Under the pieces are notes generated by a model. It was not told the origin of the DNA. It worked only from the letters and a program-made list of their open reading frames with translations, and did not search any database. DNA of 64,000 nucleotides from Streptomyces narbonensis (GTDB lineage Bacteria; Actinomycetota; Actinomycetes; Streptomycetales; Streptomycetaceae). The stretch's first letter is position 1; each line of letters starts with the position of its first letter. The stretch spans positions 310,001 through 374,000 of the forward strand of contig NZ_BMSF01000003.1 of NCBI RefSeq assembly GCF_014649015.1, in the 5' to 3' direction. The position numbers and the translations under genes are program-made. Shown piece after piece: positions 1 through 9,499 of this stretch.

Positions 1-594
1 CAGATCACGGAGGAGCTGAACGTCTCCTCCCTGGCCTCCCTCTCCGAGGTCGGCGGCTCGCTCGTCGACACGACGGCGAAGGCCAACTTCCGGGCCCTGG
101 GCAAGCGCTTCGGCAAGGGCGTCCAGGACGTCGCCAAGGCGGTCGCGGCGGCGGACGCGGCGGCACTGTCGCTGGCGCTCCGCTCGGGCGAGGCGACGCT
201 CTCGGTGAACGGTGAGGAGATCACCGTCACCCCCGAGGAGGTCATCATCACGGAGACCCCGCGTGAGGGCTGGTCGGTGGCCTCGGACGCGGGTGCGACG
301 GTCGCCCTGGACCTGGAGATCACCCCGGAACTGCGCCGCGCCGGCCTCGCCCGCGACGCGATCCGCCTGATCCAGGAGGCCCGCAAGAACAGCGGCCTGG
401 ACGTGGCGGACCGGATCGCCCTGCGCTGGACGTCCACCTCCCCGGAGACGACGGAGGCGCTGGCGGCCCACGCCGGGCTCATCGCGGACGAGGTCCTCGC
501 GACGGACCACGCGGAGGGCGAAGCCGACGACACGTACGGCCTCCCCTTCGAGGACGAGGGCCTGGCCCTCACGTTCCGCCTCCGCAAGGCGTAA
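1..594 (+). CDS. ileS: Isoleucyl-tRNA synthetase, C-terminal part (partial, 5' end outside window)
   Basis: The reading frame is open from base 1 and ends in TAA at 592-594, giving the last 197 residues of a protein that starts upstream. The segment NFRALGKRFGKG near residues 30-41 and the acidic beta-rich tail that follows are typical of the C-terminal region of the large bacterial and actinobacterial IleRS. The enzyme charges tRNA-Ile with isoleucine in the cytoplasm. The catalytic HIGH and KMSKS motifs would lie outside the window and cannot be checked. Its position next to divIVA agrees with the usual Streptomyces order. A strong hairpin follows directly after the stop. Confidence 0.93.
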   Translation, partial: QITEELNVSSLASLSEVGGSLVDTTAKANFRALGKRFGKGVQDVAKAVAAADAAALSLALRSGEATLSVNGEEITVTPEEVIITETPREGWSVASDAGATVALDLEITPELRRAGLARDAIRLIQEARKNSGLDVADRIALRWTSTSPETTEALAAHAGLIADEVLATDHAEGEADDTYGLPFEDEGLALTFRLRKA

Positions 595-601
595 CCCACA
601 C

Positions 602-646
602 GCCGAAGGCCCGGCCTCTCCCCTGAGGGGAGGCCGGGCCTTCGGC
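602..646 (+). terminator. Rho-independent-type terminator after ileS
   Basis: A GC-rich hairpin begins 8 bp after the ileS stop. The arms GCCGAAGGCCCGGCCT and AGGCCGGGCCTTCGGC pair fully around a short C/G-rich top and are followed by TTTG. Streptomyces terminators often lack a long U tract. Confidence 0.85.
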
Positions 647-653
647 TTTGTCC

Positions 654-793
654 CCCCACCCCGCCCCTTACCGAAACCGGGGCGCCGCCCCAGGCCCCAC
701 GCCATTCAGCCCGCCCGGCGTTTGAGGGCACGGCTGCCAGGCCGTACGGGGTCCGGGGGCTTGCCCCCGGTTTCGGGAAGGGGCGGGGTGGGG
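654..793. repeat. Intergenic inverted-repeat element with 29-bp arms
   Basis: The arms at 654-682 and 765-793 are complementary at 28 of 29 positions and enclose about 82 bp. The interior contains GCCCGGCGTTTGAGGGCACG, a sequence type I recognise as recurrent in Streptomyces intergenic regions. The element sits between two terminators in the convergent ileS-divIVA spacer and has no coding capacity of its own. Its dispersed nature is from memory and is not shown by this window. Confidence 0.6.
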
Positions 794-853
794 TGAAGGC
801 CCGCCGCCGGGGCCCGCCGCAGGCGCCCCACCCCGCCCCCTCCCCGGGTACGC

Positions 854-896
854 CGAAGGGCCGGGTCCTGGGGAGTACCCAGGGCCCGGCCCTTCG
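854..896 (-). terminator. Terminator hairpin after divIVA
   Basis: The 19-nt arms CGAAGGGCCGGGTCCTGGG and CCCAGGGCCCGGCCCTTCG pair with a single G-T wobble around GAGTA. The hairpin lies 44 bp beyond the divIVA stop and is positioned to end the whole dcw transcript. Confidence 0.8.
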
Positions 897-939
897 TAGC
901 CTGCCGACGGCTACGCGTTCAGCACGCGTGCCCGCCGCG

Positions 940-2043
940 TCAGTTGTCGTCCTCGTCGATCAGGAAGCCCCGCATCGGCGCCGGCGCCTGCTGCATCGGC
1001 TGGGGAGCCTGCGGCCGGACCGGAGCCATCGGCTGGGTCATGGCCGGGGACATCTGCTGCTGACCGCCGTAGGAGGGCGCGCCACCCATGGACGGCGCGC
1101 CGCCCATGCCGCCGTTGCCACCGTAGGACGGGGCGCTCGCGCCGGCCGAGGCCATCGAGGGCGCCGGCGGCAGGGAGGCCGTGGCCGGGGTCCGCGGCGG
1201 GGCCAGCGAGTCGTCCGCCTGGGTCTCCAGCTGACGCAGCTGCGACTCCAGGTACGACTTCAGGCGCGTACGGTACTCGCGCTCGAAGCCTCGCAGGTCC
1301 TCGACCTTGCGCTCCAGCGTGGCGCGGGCGGACTCCAGGGAGCCCATCGCGACGCGGTGCTTCTCCTGGGCGTCCCGCTCAAGAGCGTCCGCCTTGGCGC
1401 GGGCGTCCCGCTCCAGGCCCTCGGCGCGGGAGCGCGCCTCGCCGACGATCTTGTTGGCCTCGGAGCGGGCCTCGGCGATCGCCTGGTCGGCGGTCTGCTG
1501 GGCCAGCGAGAGGACACGCGCGGCGCTGTCGCCGCCCGGGGCCTGCGGAGGCTGCTGCTGCATCTGCTGCTGCTGCGGGTGACCCATGGGGCCGCCCTGC
1601 ATCGGGCCGGGACCCATCGGTCCGCCCTGCATGGGGCCACCCTGCATCGGGCCGGGGCCCATGGGCCCGCCCTGCATGGGGCCGCCCTGCATGGGGCCGG
1701 CGGGAAGCTGCGGGGCACCGGAAGGCAGCTGCGGCGGGCCCATCTGCGGCGGCTGCTGCTGGACCGGCGGTCCGGATATGGCCGCGGGCACCGGCGCGCC
1801 GGGACCGACGGGACGATCCTGCGGCTCCGGGGGCTTGCGCATGCCCTGCTGCTGCTGGTTCTGCGCGGCGGCACGCGTCGCGGCGGCCAGCTTGGCGCGC
1901 AGGTCCTCGTTCTCCCGGAGCAGGCGGGTCAGCTCGGCCTCGACCTCGTCGAGGAAGGCATCGACCTCGTCCTCGTCATAGCCTTCTCGAAGGCGGACGG
2001 TCGTGAACTGCTTGTTCCGCACGTCCTCGGGGGTCAACGGCAT
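940..2043 (-). CDS. divIVA: Polar growth and division protein DivIVA (Wag31 type)
   Basis: This 367-residue protein is a cytoplasmic coiled-coil scaffold that marks negatively curved membrane and, in Streptomyces, organises tip growth and branching. The N-terminal DivIVA domain begins MPLTPEDVRNKQFTTVRLREG and runs to about residue 60. A Gln/Pro/Met-rich linker follows (about 70-175) with repeated MQGGPM units. A long coiled coil covers about 180-285 (alternating A/E/R/L heptads), and a Gly/Ser/Gln/Pro tail ends in FLIDEDDN. The low-complexity linker between two coiled-coil regions is typical of actinobacterial DivIVA. It is the last gene of the dcw-associated run. Confidence 0.96.
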   Translation of the reverse strand: MPLTPEDVRNKQFTTVRLREGYDEDEVDAFLDEVEAELTRLLRENEDLRAKLAAATRAAAQNQQQQGMRKPPEPQDRPVGPGAPVPAAISGPPVQQQPPQMGPPQLPSGAPQLPAGPMQGGPMQGGPMGPGPMQGGPMQGGPMGPGPMQGGPMGHPQQQQMQQQPPQAPGGDSAARVLSLAQQTADQAIAEARSEANKIVGEARSRAEGLERDARAKADALERDAQEKHRVAMGSLESARATLERKVEDLRGFEREYRTRLKSYLESQLRQLETQADDSLAPPRTPATASLPPAPSMASAGASAPSYGGNGGMGGAPSMGGAPSYGGQQQMSPAMTQPMAPVRPQAPQPMQQAPAPMRGFLIDEDDN

Positions 2044-2104
2044 CTCTTCTTCACCTCTACGTAGTCGTCGGCAGTCGGCAAGACCGTATCGTCCACTTTC
2101 ACCT

Positions 2105-2395
2105 TCACCCGGCGAACCTGCTCACGAGGGAGATCAGGATGTAGACGATGATCATCAGAACGAAGAAGGACAGGTCGAGTGCCACGCCCCCGAGACGCAG
2201 CGGCGGGATGAGTCGCCGCAGAAGCTTGAGCGGTGGATCGGTGACAGTGTAGGTGGCCTCCAGAACGACCACCATCGCCTTACCGGGTTGCCATGAACGC
2301 GCGAACTGGAAGACGTAGTCCATGACCAGCCGGACGATCAGGAGGACGAGGAAGCACATCAGCACGATGTAGACCACCTGTAGTGCGACGCCCAT
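2105..2395 (-). CDS. YggT family membrane protein
   Basis: This 96-residue protein has two hydrophobic segments, about residues 3-28 and 72-94, joined by a loop containing TDPPLKLLRRLIPP. That loop is the recognisable YggT signature. The family is integral to the cytoplasmic membrane and is almost always found between sepF and divIVA in Gram-positive dcw clusters. Its molecular role is poorly defined; a part in division or envelope assembly is inferred from this context. Confidence 0.9.
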   Translation of the reverse strand: MGVALQVVYIVLMCFLVLLIVRLVMDYVFQFARSWQPGKAMVVVLEATYTVTDPPLKLLRRLIPPLRLGGVALDLSFFVLMIIVYILISLVSRFAG

Positions 2396-2472
2396 CCCGC
2401 GTTTCCCTCTCCCCTGGCTTACGTGCTCTCACTTTTCCGGCCGCGTTGCGGCCGGTCCGTCCGGTTCCGTTC

Positions 2473-3096
2473 TCAGCTCTGGTTGAAGAATCCGCCCTCT
2501 GCGATCCGGGCCTTGTCCTCCGCCGTGACATCGACGTTAGCAGGCGACAACAGGAACACCTTCTGCGTCACGCGCTCAATGCTGCCATGGAGCCCGAAGA
2601 CGAGTCCGGCGGCAAAGTCGACAAGTCGCTTCGCGTCCGTGTCGTCCATCTCCGTGAGGTTCATGATCACGGGAGTGCCCTCACGGAAGTGTTCCCCGAT
2701 GGTACGGGCCTCGTTGTAGGTCCGGGGGTGCAGTGTGGTGATGCGGTAGGGCTCCCGCTCGGACACGACCTTGGGCATGATCACCGGTGCGTTCTTCTCC
2801 ATGCTCGGGCGTTCGGGTGTGATGGATGCCACGGGGGCAATTCGGGCCGGACGTCCGCTTTCGGCGAGTACCGGGACAGAATGAGCGATCGGTTCCCGGG
2901 GTGCCGGGGGCTGCTGCACCACACGCACCGGTTCCTCGCGCTCGATCTGTCGCGGGGGGGTGTGGCGCCGCTCGCGCTCGGGCTCCGGCTCCAGCTCGGG
3001 TTCGAAGTCGTCGTCGGGGTCGAAGCCCCGGCCGTCGTACCCATCGTCCTCCACGAGGCCGAGGTAGACCGCCATCTTGCGCATCGCGCCGGCCAT
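2473..3096 (-). CDS. sepF: Cell division protein SepF
   Basis: SepF is a membrane-associated FtsZ partner that helps anchor and bundle FtsZ filaments. I place the start at the ATG at 3096 because GGAGGA lies 8 nt upstream. The frame stays open further upstream, but without such a site. The 207-residue product begins [18 protein letters not shown], the amphipathic membrane-binding helix. An acidic and Pro-rich linker follows (about 20-100). The globular SepF core (about 110-200) includes [20 protein letters not shown] and [13 protein letters not shown]. Location two genes downstream of ftsZ is standard. Confidence 0.95.
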   Translation of the reverse strand: MAGAMRKMAVYLGLVEDDGYDGRGFDPDDDFEPELEPEPERERRHTPPRQIEREEPVRVVQQPPAPREPIAHSVPVLAESGRPARIAPVASITPERPSMEKNAPVIMPKVVSEREPYRITTLHPRTYNEARTIGEHFREGTPVIMNLTEMDDTDAKRLVDFAAGLVFGLHGSIERVTQKVFLLSPANVDVTAEDKARIAEGGFFNQS

Positions 3097-3235
3097 TCTC
3101 TGAGTCCTCCGCTCTGTGGTGGATCGCCGTACAGGCCAAAGTCGCAGCGTCACGAAGTGCCCGCGATCCACAGGCCACCCCGCCGTTCTGCGGAATGACC
3201 ATATTTTCTGCTGTGGTCCGACTTGCTTCGCGACG

Positions 3236-3955
3236 TTACCCGAGCTTGGGGCGGACGCCGAGTACCGCCGTACCGACGCGTACGTGTGTCGCCCCGGCAG
3301 CGACGGCCTCCTCGAGGTCCGCACTCATCCCTGCTGACACCATGTTCGCAGTCGGACGGGTCGCGCGCAGGGCAGTCGACAAATCCATCAACCGGTCGAA
3401 GGCGGCGCGTTGTCTGCCCGCGTACGGACCGGAGAGCGGCGCGACGGTCATCAGGCCGTCGAGCCGCAGTCCGGGGGCGCCGTCCACCGAGGCCGCCAAC
3501 TCCTCGACACCCTCGGGCGAGACGCCGCCCCGGGCGCCGCGCTCCCCGGACTCGGCGTCGAGTGCGACCTGGAGCAGACAGCCGAGCTCCCGCCCCTCCT
3601 TCTCCGCGGCCGCGGAGAGAGAGGAAACGAGCTTCAATCGGTCGACGGACTGCACCACATCGGCATAACCCACCACGGATCGGACCTTGTTGGTCTGCAA
3701 CTGACCCACGAAGTGCCAGGTCAGATCAAGGTCCGCACACGCGGCGGCCTTGGGGGCGGCGTCCTGGTCCCGGTTCTCGGCGACGTGCCGCACGCCCAGT
3801 CCGTGCAGCAGCCGCACATCACTCGCGGGGTAGGTCTTGGTGACCACGATCAGGGTCACCTCCTCCCGCGGGCGCCCGGCGGCGGCGCAGGCAGCGGCGA
3901 TCCGCTCCTCCACGTGGGCCAGATTCTCGGCGAGTTGCGACTTCCGGTCCGTCAT
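3236..3955 (-). CDS. YggS/PLPBP family pyridoxal-phosphate homeostasis protein
   Basis: This 239-residue TIM-barrel protein binds PLP without known catalytic activity and helps balance vitamin B6 and amino-acid pools. The likely PLP lysine is in [12 protein letters not shown] near residue 40. [11 protein letters not shown] and the C-terminal [22 protein letters not shown] phosphate-binding segment are family hallmarks. The ATG overlaps the pgeF stop by 4 bp (ATGA), which indicates translational coupling. It lies between ftsZ-pgeF and sepF, as in other actinobacteria. Confidence 0.93.
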   Translation of the reverse strand: MTDRKSQLAENLAHVEERIAAACAAAGRPREEVTLIVVTKTYPASDVRLLHGLGVRHVAENRDQDAAPKAAACADLDLTWHFVGQLQTNKVRSVVGYADVVQSVDRLKLVSSLSAAAEKEGRELGCLLQVALDAESGERGARGGVSPEGVEELAASVDGAPGLRLDGLMTVAPLSGPYAGRQRAAFDRLMDLSTALRATRPTANMVSAGMSADLEEAVAAGATHVRVGTAVLGVRPKLG

Positions 3956-4692
3956 GTCTCTTCCTGGGTCAACCAGACATATCCCGCGAGTCGCCCTGTG
4001 GTGCGGTCGCGGCGGTACGAGTAGTGGTCACCGGACTCCCGGGTGCAGACCTCACTGGCCTTCCGGTCCGTGACCCCCAGCCGTTCGAGCTGGGCGTGCA
4101 CCCCGGCCGTGACGTCGACGGCGGGGGTGCCCCAGCTCGTCTCGGCCCAGGCGGCGGGCTCGATGTCCGTGACCTCGGCGCGCATCGCCTCCGGTACCTC
4201 GTAGCACCGCCCGCAGACGGCGGGGCCGGTGCGGGCGACGATCCGGGCCGGTTCGGCGCCGAGGCCGATCATGGCCTCCACGGCGGCGGGGACGACCCCG
4301 GAGACCATTCCGGGCCGTCCGGCGTGGGCGGCGGACACGACCCCGGCGACGGGATCGGCGAGCAGGACCGGGACGCAGTCCGCGGTGAGGACGGCGAGGG
4401 CGAGCCCGCGGGCCGCGGTCACGAGACCGTCGACCGCCGGGACGGCCTCGCCGGTCCACGGGCCCTCGACCTCGGCGACATCGGCGCCGTGCACCTGGTT
4501 CATCCAGACGACCCGCGCCGGGTCGAGCCCGAGGGCGCCGGCGGCCAGCGCCCTGTTGGTCCGTACGGACTCGGGGTCGTCCCCGACCGCGCCGCCGAGG
4601 TTGAGCTCCTCGTACGGAACGGCGCTCACCCCGCCCCACCTGTCGGTGAAGGCGAAGTGCGCGCCGTTCGCGTCGAAGTACTGCCCTATCAC
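3952..4692 (-). CDS. pgeF: Peptidoglycan editing factor PgeF (YfiH/laccase-domain)
   Basis: This 246-residue multicopper-oxidase-fold protein belongs to the family whose E. coli member removes misincorporated residues from UDP-MurNAc precursors. Family motifs are [32 protein letters not shown] and [12 protein letters not shown], which include the Cys/His metal-site residues. The GTG start overlaps the ftsZ TGA by 4 bp, and its own stop overlaps yggS, so the three genes are probably translated in a coupled way. The editing role is carried over from the family. Confidence 0.92.
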   Translation of the reverse strand: MIGQYFDANGAHFAFTDRWGGVSAVPYEELNLGGAVGDDPESVRTNRALAAGALGLDPARVVWMNQVHGADVAEVEGPWTGEAVPAVDGLVTAARGLALAVLTADCVPVLLADPVAGVVSAAHAGRPGMVSGVVPAAVEAMIGLGAEPARIVARTGPAVCGRCYEVPEAMRAEVTDIEPAAWAETSWGTPAVDVTAGVHAQLERLGVTDRKASEVCTRESGDHYSYRRDRTTGRLAGYVWLTQEET

Positions 4693-5903
4693 TTCAGGAA
4701 GTCCGGGACGTCCAGCTCTTCGGCCTGGGAGTCCGCGTACGGACGGGCCGGCGGGACGACCGGCGGGGCCGGCGTCAGCGGGGTCTCGTTGACGACCGGG
4801 ACCGGCTCGACCGGGACGGCGGCCGGCTCCTCGCGGGGGGCCACCGTGCCGAGTCCGCCCATCGGGCGGGAGGGCTCGCTGATGCGGGGCGCCGGAGCCG
4901 GCTCCTCGCGCTTGGCCGAGACCGAGCCGATGATGTTGTCCCGGCGGGCCGGCGGCTGGCCGCCGTCGAAGCCGGCCGCGATGACCGTGACCCGGACCTC
5001 GTCGCCGAGGGCGTCGTCGATGACGGCGCCGAAGATGATGTTGGCCTCGGGGTGGGCCGCCTCGCTGACCAGCTGCGCGGCCTCGTTGATCTCGAAGAGA
5101 CCGAGGTCGCTGCCGCCGGAGATGGAGAGCAGCACGCCGCGGGCGCCGTCGATGGAGGCCTCGAGGAGCGGCGAGGAGATCGCCATCTCCGCGGCGGCCA
5201 CCGCGCGGTCGTCGCCACGGGCGGAGCCGATGCCCATGAGGGCCGAGCCGGCCTCGGACATGACCGACTTGACGTCGGCGAAGTCGAGGTTGATCAGACC
5301 CGGGGTGGTGATGAGGTCCGTGATGCCCTGGACGCCGCTCAGCAGCACCTGGTCGGCCGACTTGAACGCGTCGAGCACGGAGACCTGGCGGTCCGAGATC
5401 GAGAGCAGTCGGTCGTTCGGGATGACGATGAGGGTGTCGACCTCTTCGCGGAGCTCGGCGATGCCGTCCTCCGCCTGGTTGGCGCGGCGCCGGCCCTCGA
5501 AGGTGAAGGGTCGGGTGACCACACCGATCGTCAGGGCGCCCAGCGAGCGCGCGATGTTGGCGACGACGGGTGCGCCGCCGGTGCCGGTGCCGCCGCCTTC
5601 GCCGGCGGTGACGAAGACCATGTCGGCCCCCTTGAGGACCTCCTCGATCTCCTCGCGGTGGTCCTCTGCCGCCTTGCGACCGACGGCCGGGTTGGCCCCG
5701 GCGCCCAGGCCGCGCGTGAGTTCACGGCCGACGTCGAGCTTGACGTCGGCGTCGCTCATCAACAGCGCTTGCGCGTCCGTGTTGATCGCGATGAACTCGA
5801 CGCCCTTGAGGCCGACCTCGATCATTCGGTTGATGGCATTGACACCACCGCCGCCGACACCGATGACCTTGATGACTGCGAGGTAGTTCTGCGGTGCTGC
5901 CAC
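4689..5903 (-). CDS. ftsZ: Cell division GTPase FtsZ
   Basis: FtsZ is the tubulin-like GTPase that forms the division ring, and in Streptomyces the sporulation septal ladders. The 404-residue sequence shows the N-terminal [13 protein letters not shown] nucleotide-binding segment and the tubulin signature GGGTGTG at residues 103-109. The T7-loop region [11 protein letters not shown] is present. A Pro/Ala/Glu-rich linker (about 315-385) leads to the C-terminal peptide ELDVPDFLK that binds SepF and other partners. A 281-bp upstream spacer carries promoter-like sequence. Confidence 0.98.
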   Translation of the reverse strand: MAAPQNYLAVIKVIGVGGGGVNAINRMIEVGLKGVEFIAINTDAQALLMSDADVKLDVGRELTRGLGAGANPAVGRKAAEDHREEIEEVLKGADMVFVTAGEGGGTGTGGAPVVANIARSLGALTIGVVTRPFTFEGRRRANQAEDGIAELREEVDTLIVIPNDRLLSISDRQVSVLDAFKSADQVLLSGVQGITDLITTPGLINLDFADVKSVMSEAGSALMGIGSARGDDRAVAAAEMAISSPLLEASIDGARGVLLSISGGSDLGLFEINEAAQLVSEAAHPEANIIFGAVIDDALGDEVRVTVIAAGFDGGQPPARRDNIIGSVSAKREEPAPAPRISEPSRPMGGLGTVAPREEPAAVPVEPVPVVNETPLTPAPPVVPPARPYADSQAEELDVPDFLK

Positions 5904-6003
5904 GTCGAAGGCCTCTCGCCTCGAGTTACGTGTCGCCGGTACGCGGTGGTTGGTCGCGCTGCGACGACGGATGCCGATTGGGGCGGTCCGGAACGCCGAC
6001 CCG

Positions 6004-6028
6004 AACCCTAACGTTGAAGTTTAGGGTT
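6004..6028. promoter_or_regulatory. Inverted repeat in the ftsZ leader
   Basis: AACCCTAA at 6004-6011 and TTAGGGTT at 6021-6028 form a perfect 8-bp inverted repeat with a 9-nt spacer, about 100 bp upstream of the ftsZ start. It could be a regulator site or a second promoter element (TTAGGGT reads like a -10 on the minus strand). The regulator is unknown. Confidence 0.45.
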
Positions 6029-6064
6029 ACCAGTGTCGCTGTTCGCTGGACTCTTCCGAACAGG

Positions 6065-6094
6065 ACACTAAGTCGACAAGCGGCGCACGTTCAA
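6065..6094 (-). promoter_or_regulatory. Putative vegetative promoter for ftsZ
   Basis: On the minus strand TTGAAC (6089-6094) is separated by 18 bp from TAGTGT (6065-6070), a good match to the Streptomyces housekeeping sigma consensus. It lies about 160 bp upstream of ftsZ, in the only long gap of the cluster. Streptomyces ftsZ is known to be driven by several promoters from this spacer. Confidence 0.55.
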
Positions 6095-6184
6095 CGAACA
6101 CGCCGAACCTCCCGTTTTTCTTTTCACCCTATGTGATCACCCGGAGCGCTGGCCAACCAGGGTGCTGGCCAGGGCCGATACCCG

Positions 6185-6982
6185 TCAACTGCCGGACGAA
6201 GCGGGCGCCGTGGGGGCACTTACATCGAAGTGCCCCGCTTTGGGCGAGGCCTTCATGAGGGCGGTCAGCACCCTGGCTTTCACCGGGCCGTGCTCGGCGC
6301 TCCCCCAGAAGACGCTGCGCCCGCCGGTCAGCTCCAGAGTGACGGAGTCGTACGAGGTGACGCGGACGACACGAGCGTTCCGGGCGATTTCGTCCGGGAG
6401 TTCACCCCTGACGCGGACCGCCTCCTTCAGCAGCCGGTCCGCGTCGAAGCGGCGCAGGCTGGGCGAGGCGGACGCGTCGAGGACGAGCCGGGGGACGCCC
6501 TTGGGGGCGGTGTCGACGGTGGCGAACCGGACGCCGGTCGCGTCCACTTCGATGAACTTCGTGCCCTTTTCCAGCAGGAGAACGGGCTTCCGTTCCGTCA
6601 CTTTCAGACCGATTCCGTGCGGCCAGGACCGCACGACGTCGACCGATTCGATGCGCGGCAGCTCCTGCCGGAGCCGCGCCTCGATCGCCTCGGTGTCGAC
6701 GGAGACGAGCGGCGCGCCCGTCGGGACGGCGGCGACCGCCTCCACCTCGCCGGGGGTCAGCACCCCGGTGCCGGAAGTCTTCACACGTTCCACACGGAAC
6801 CAGGTCGATCCGTAGAGCGCCCAGATCACCCCGGCGGTGAGGGCGACGACGCCGAGTACGACGAGGAGCACGCGGGGGGCGGGCACCCGGAATCGCTGAT
6901 TCCGGGTGCCCGTGCGGGACGGCCGCTCCGACTTCGGCCTCTTCGCGCCGCCCTTCTCGGCGGTCGTCGATCCGGCTGCCAC
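6185..6982 (-). CDS. ftsQ: Cell division protein FtsQ
   Basis: This bitopic divisome protein connects FtsL and FtsB-like partners with early division proteins. I chose the GTG at 6982, which follows a purine-rich GAAGGGCGGAAGC and lies 20 bp after the murG stop. It gives 265 residues, close to the usual Streptomyces length. A basic cytoplasmic tail (about 1-35) precedes a transmembrane helix (VLLVVLGVVALTAGVIWALY, about 38-57). A POTRA domain follows (FRVERVKTSGTGVLTPGEV onward) and then the FtsQ/DivIB beta domain. Confidence 0.93.
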   Translation of the reverse strand: MAAGSTTAEKGGAKRPKSERPSRTGTRNQRFRVPAPRVLLVVLGVVALTAGVIWALYGSTWFRVERVKTSGTGVLTPGEVEAVAAVPTGAPLVSVDTEAIEARLRQELPRIESVDVVRSWPHGIGLKVTERKPVLLLEKGTKFIEVDATGVRFATVDTAPKGVPRLVLDASASPSLRRFDADRLLKEAVRVRGELPDEIARNARVVRVTSYDSVTLELTGGRSVFWGSAEHGPVKARVLTALMKASPKAGHFDVSAPTAPASSGS

Positions 6983-7002
6983 GCTTCCGCCCTTCGCCGC
7001 CG

Positions 7003-8097
7003 CTACGCCTGTCGGCGGGCGGCGATCGCCTCGTACACCATGCCGACGAGCAGGTCGTCGGCGTCCCGGCGACCGAACTCGGCAGCTGCGCGGGACATCT
7101 CGTACAACCGGTGCGGATCGGCCAGTACGGGCAGGACGTTGCCCTGCACCCACTGCGGCGTCAGCTCCGCGTCGTCGACGAGGAGTCCGCCGCCCGCCTT
7201 GACCACCGGCTGGGCGTTGAGCCGCTGTTCGCCGTTGCCGATGGGCAGCGGGACGTAGGCGGCCGGCAGCCCGACGGCGGAGAGCTCGGCGACGGTCATC
7301 GCGCCCGCGCGGCAGAGCATCATGTCGGCCGCGGCGTACGCGAGATCCATCCGGTCCACGTACGGTACCGGCACGTACGGCGGCATACCGGGCATGTTGT
7401 CGACACGCGGCAGTTCGTTCTTCGGGCCGACCGCGTGCAGGATCTGGATGCCGGAGCGCTGGAGCACCGGGGCGATCTGCTGGACGACCTCGTTGAGCCG
7501 CCGGGCGCCCTGCGAACCACCCGAGACGAGCAGCGTCGGCAGGTTCGGGTCGAGCCCGAAGGCGGCGCGCGCCTCGGGACGCACCCGCGCCCGGTCGAGG
7601 GTCGCGATGGTGTGCCGCAGCGGGATGCCGATGTAGCGGGCGTTGCGGAGCTTGCTGTCCGGGGTGGCGACGGCGACCCCGGCCGCGTACCGCGAACCGA
7701 TCTTGTTGGCCAGGCCGGGCCGGGCGTTGGCCTCGTGGACCACGATCGGCACGCCGAGCCGCTTGGCCGCGAGGTAGCCCGGCAGCGCCACGTAGCCGCC
7801 GAAGCCGACGACGCAGTCGGCCTTCGTGCGCTCCAGGATCTGCTCGGCGGCCTTGATGGTGCCGCGGAGCCGTCCGGGGACGGTGATCAGCTCGGGGGTG
7901 GGCTTACGGGGCAGCGGTACGGCGGGGATGAGCGCCAACTCGTAGCCCCGCTCGGGCACGAGCCGGGTCTCCAGACCCTTTTCCGTGCCCAGCGCTGTGA
8001 TCCCCACGCTGGGGTCCTGCCTGCGCAGGGCGTCCGCGAGGGCCAGCGCGGGCTCGATGTGGCCGGCGGTCCCCCCGCCGGCGAGTACGACATGCAC
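7003..8097 (-). CDS. murG: MurG, UDP-GlcNAc:undecaprenyl-PP-MurNAc-pentapeptide GlcNAc transferase
   Basis: This 364-residue GT-B enzyme converts lipid I to lipid II at the inner face of the membrane. The N-terminal G-loop is [15 protein letters not shown] and a second glycine-rich loop is [14 protein letters not shown]. The donor-binding region [18 protein letters not shown] is present, as is [13 protein letters not shown], the family's QxxNA segment. It lies between ftsW and ftsQ, spaced by only a few bases from ftsW (stop 8104, murG start 8097). Confidence 0.97.
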   Translation of the reverse strand: MHVVLAGGGTAGHIEPALALADALRRQDPSVGITALGTEKGLETRLVPERGYELALIPAVPLPRKPTPELITVPGRLRGTIKAAEQILERTKADCVVGFGGYVALPGYLAAKRLGVPIVVHEANARPGLANKIGSRYAAGVAVATPDSKLRNARYIGIPLRHTIATLDRARVRPEARAAFGLDPNLPTLLVSGGSQGARRLNEVVQQIAPVLQRSGIQILHAVGPKNELPRVDNMPGMPPYVPVPYVDRMDLAYAAADMMLCRAGAMTVAELSAVGLPAAYVPLPIGNGEQRLNAQPVVKAGGGLLVDDAELTPQWVQGNVLPVLADPHRLYEMSRAAAEFGRRDADDLLVGMVYEAIAARRQA

Positions 8098-8103
8098 CGA
8101 AAT

Positions 8104-9444
8104 TCACCGCTCTCCGGACGGGCGCTTCTTGACGCGCCGTCGCATCGACTTCCATCTCACCCCGGCCCGCTTGCCCCAGCCGGGGCGGCGCAGGGCCAGG
8201 GCCGCTTTCGCGGCGGGTTCCTGTCGCGCGAAGGCGATGAGGAGCCCGACGGCGAACATGGTCGGCAGCAGGGCCGACCCCCCGTACGAGAACAGCGGGA
8301 GCGGGACTCCGGCGATCGGCAGCAAGCCGAGCACCGCACCGATGTTGATCACGGCCTGCGCCGTGATCCAGGTGGTCACGCCTCCCGCGGCGTACCTCAC
8401 GAAGGGGTCCTCCGTGCGTCCGGCCACGCGGATACCCGCATAGCCTAGAGCCGCGAACAGGGCGAGTACCGACAGCGTCCCCGCGAGACCCAGTTCCTCA
8501 CCGGTGACCGCGAAGATGAAGTCGGTGTGCGCTTCAGGGAGTTGGCCCCATTTCTCCACACTGGCACCGAGTCCGGAACCGAACCATCCGCCCGAGGCCA
8601 GAGCATAGATTCCGTGCGCGGCCTGGAGGCAGGGGGCTCCCTCGCCGCCGGGGTCGGTCGCGCCGATGCAGTCGAAGCGCTTCATCCGGTTGTCACTCGT
8701 CTTGATCAGCAGCACGCCGATCGCGCCGGCGACGGAGAGCACTCCGACGAAGAGCCGGGTGGGCGCGCCGGCCGTCCACAGCAGGCCGAAGAGGATCGCG
8801 GCGAGGATGATGGAGGTGCCCATGTCGCCGCCGAGCATGATCAGACCGAGCAGCATGAAGGCCACCGGGACCAGCGGGACGAGCATGTGCTTCCACTGGG
8901 TCAGCAGCCTCATGTCCTGCTTGCGGGCGAGCAGGTCGGCCCCCCACAGGATCAGGGCCAGCTTGCCGAACTCGCTGGGCTGGAGCTGGAAGGGGCCGCC
9001 GAGCGAGATCCAGTTCTGGTTGCCGTTGACCGAGTGCCCTATCCCGGGGATCTGCACGAGCACCATCAGGAAGACCGCGCCGACCAGGATCGGGTAGGCC
9101 AGCGCCCGGTGCAGCTTCACCGGCATCCGGGAGGCCGCCAGGAGCAGCCCGGTGCCCAGGAGCGCGGCGAAGAACTGCTTCCGGAAGAAGTAGGAGGGCA
9201 CGAGATCGTAGCGGAGTGCCGTGATCATCGAGGCGGAGAAGACCATCACCAGGCCGAGCATGGTGATGAGCAGGGCCGCGCCGATGATCACGTAGTACGC
9301 CGTGAGGGGCCGGTCCCAGGCCTTCAGCGCCCGCTCGTACAGCCGCCGTACGCCCCGGCCACCGGGTCGCCGCGGGGTCGCCGGTGACCGCCCTCCGCCG
9401 CGTACGGCGGAAGGCCTGCGTGTCCCGGCGATCTTGCTCGGCAT
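8104..9444 (-). CDS. ftsW: SEDS peptidoglycan polymerase FtsW
   Basis: FtsW is the SEDS-family glycan polymerase of the divisome that uses lipid II together with FtsI. The ATG at 9444 is preceded by GGAGGGGGC at proper spacing and gives 446 residues. A basic N-terminal tail rich in Arg and Pro comes first, then about ten hydrophobic helices. Landmarks are VFSASM, NGNQNWISLGGPFQLQPSEFGKLALI (the family PSE(F/L) signature) and the C-terminal GVPLPLFSYGGSALLPTM. The 55-bp gap to murD is among the larger ones in the cluster. Confidence 0.96.
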   Translation of the reverse strand: MPSKIAGTRRPSAVRGGGRSPATPRRPGGRGVRRLYERALKAWDRPLTAYYVIIGAALLITMLGLVMVFSASMITALRYDLVPSYFFRKQFFAALLGTGLLLAASRMPVKLHRALAYPILVGAVFLMVLVQIPGIGHSVNGNQNWISLGGPFQLQPSEFGKLALILWGADLLARKQDMRLLTQWKHMLVPLVPVAFMLLGLIMLGGDMGTSIILAAILFGLLWTAGAPTRLFVGVLSVAGAIGVLLIKTSDNRMKRFDCIGATDPGGEGAPCLQAAHGIYALASGGWFGSGLGASVEKWGQLPEAHTDFIFAVTGEELGLAGTLSVLALFAALGYAGIRVAGRTEDPFVRYAAGGVTTWITAQAVINIGAVLGLLPIAGVPLPLFSYGGSALLPTMFAVGLLIAFARQEPAAKAALALRRPGWGKRAGVRWKSMRRRVKKRPSGER

Positions 9445-9499
9445 GGTCGCTGCCCCCTCCGGTCGTGCCCGGTCCGGCCGGACCCTCCCACTGGTCAGG

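Noticed and set aside
793..2064. Long plus-strand open frames opposite divIVA
   Set aside because: They are Arg/Gly-rich translations of the complement of a high-GC gene, with no family motif or ribosome-binding site; divIVA on the minus strand is unmistakable.
4024..6011. Plus-strand open frames over pgeF and ftsZ
   Set aside because: Composition is typical of antisense reading of GC-rich codons; both minus-strand genes carry clear motifs.
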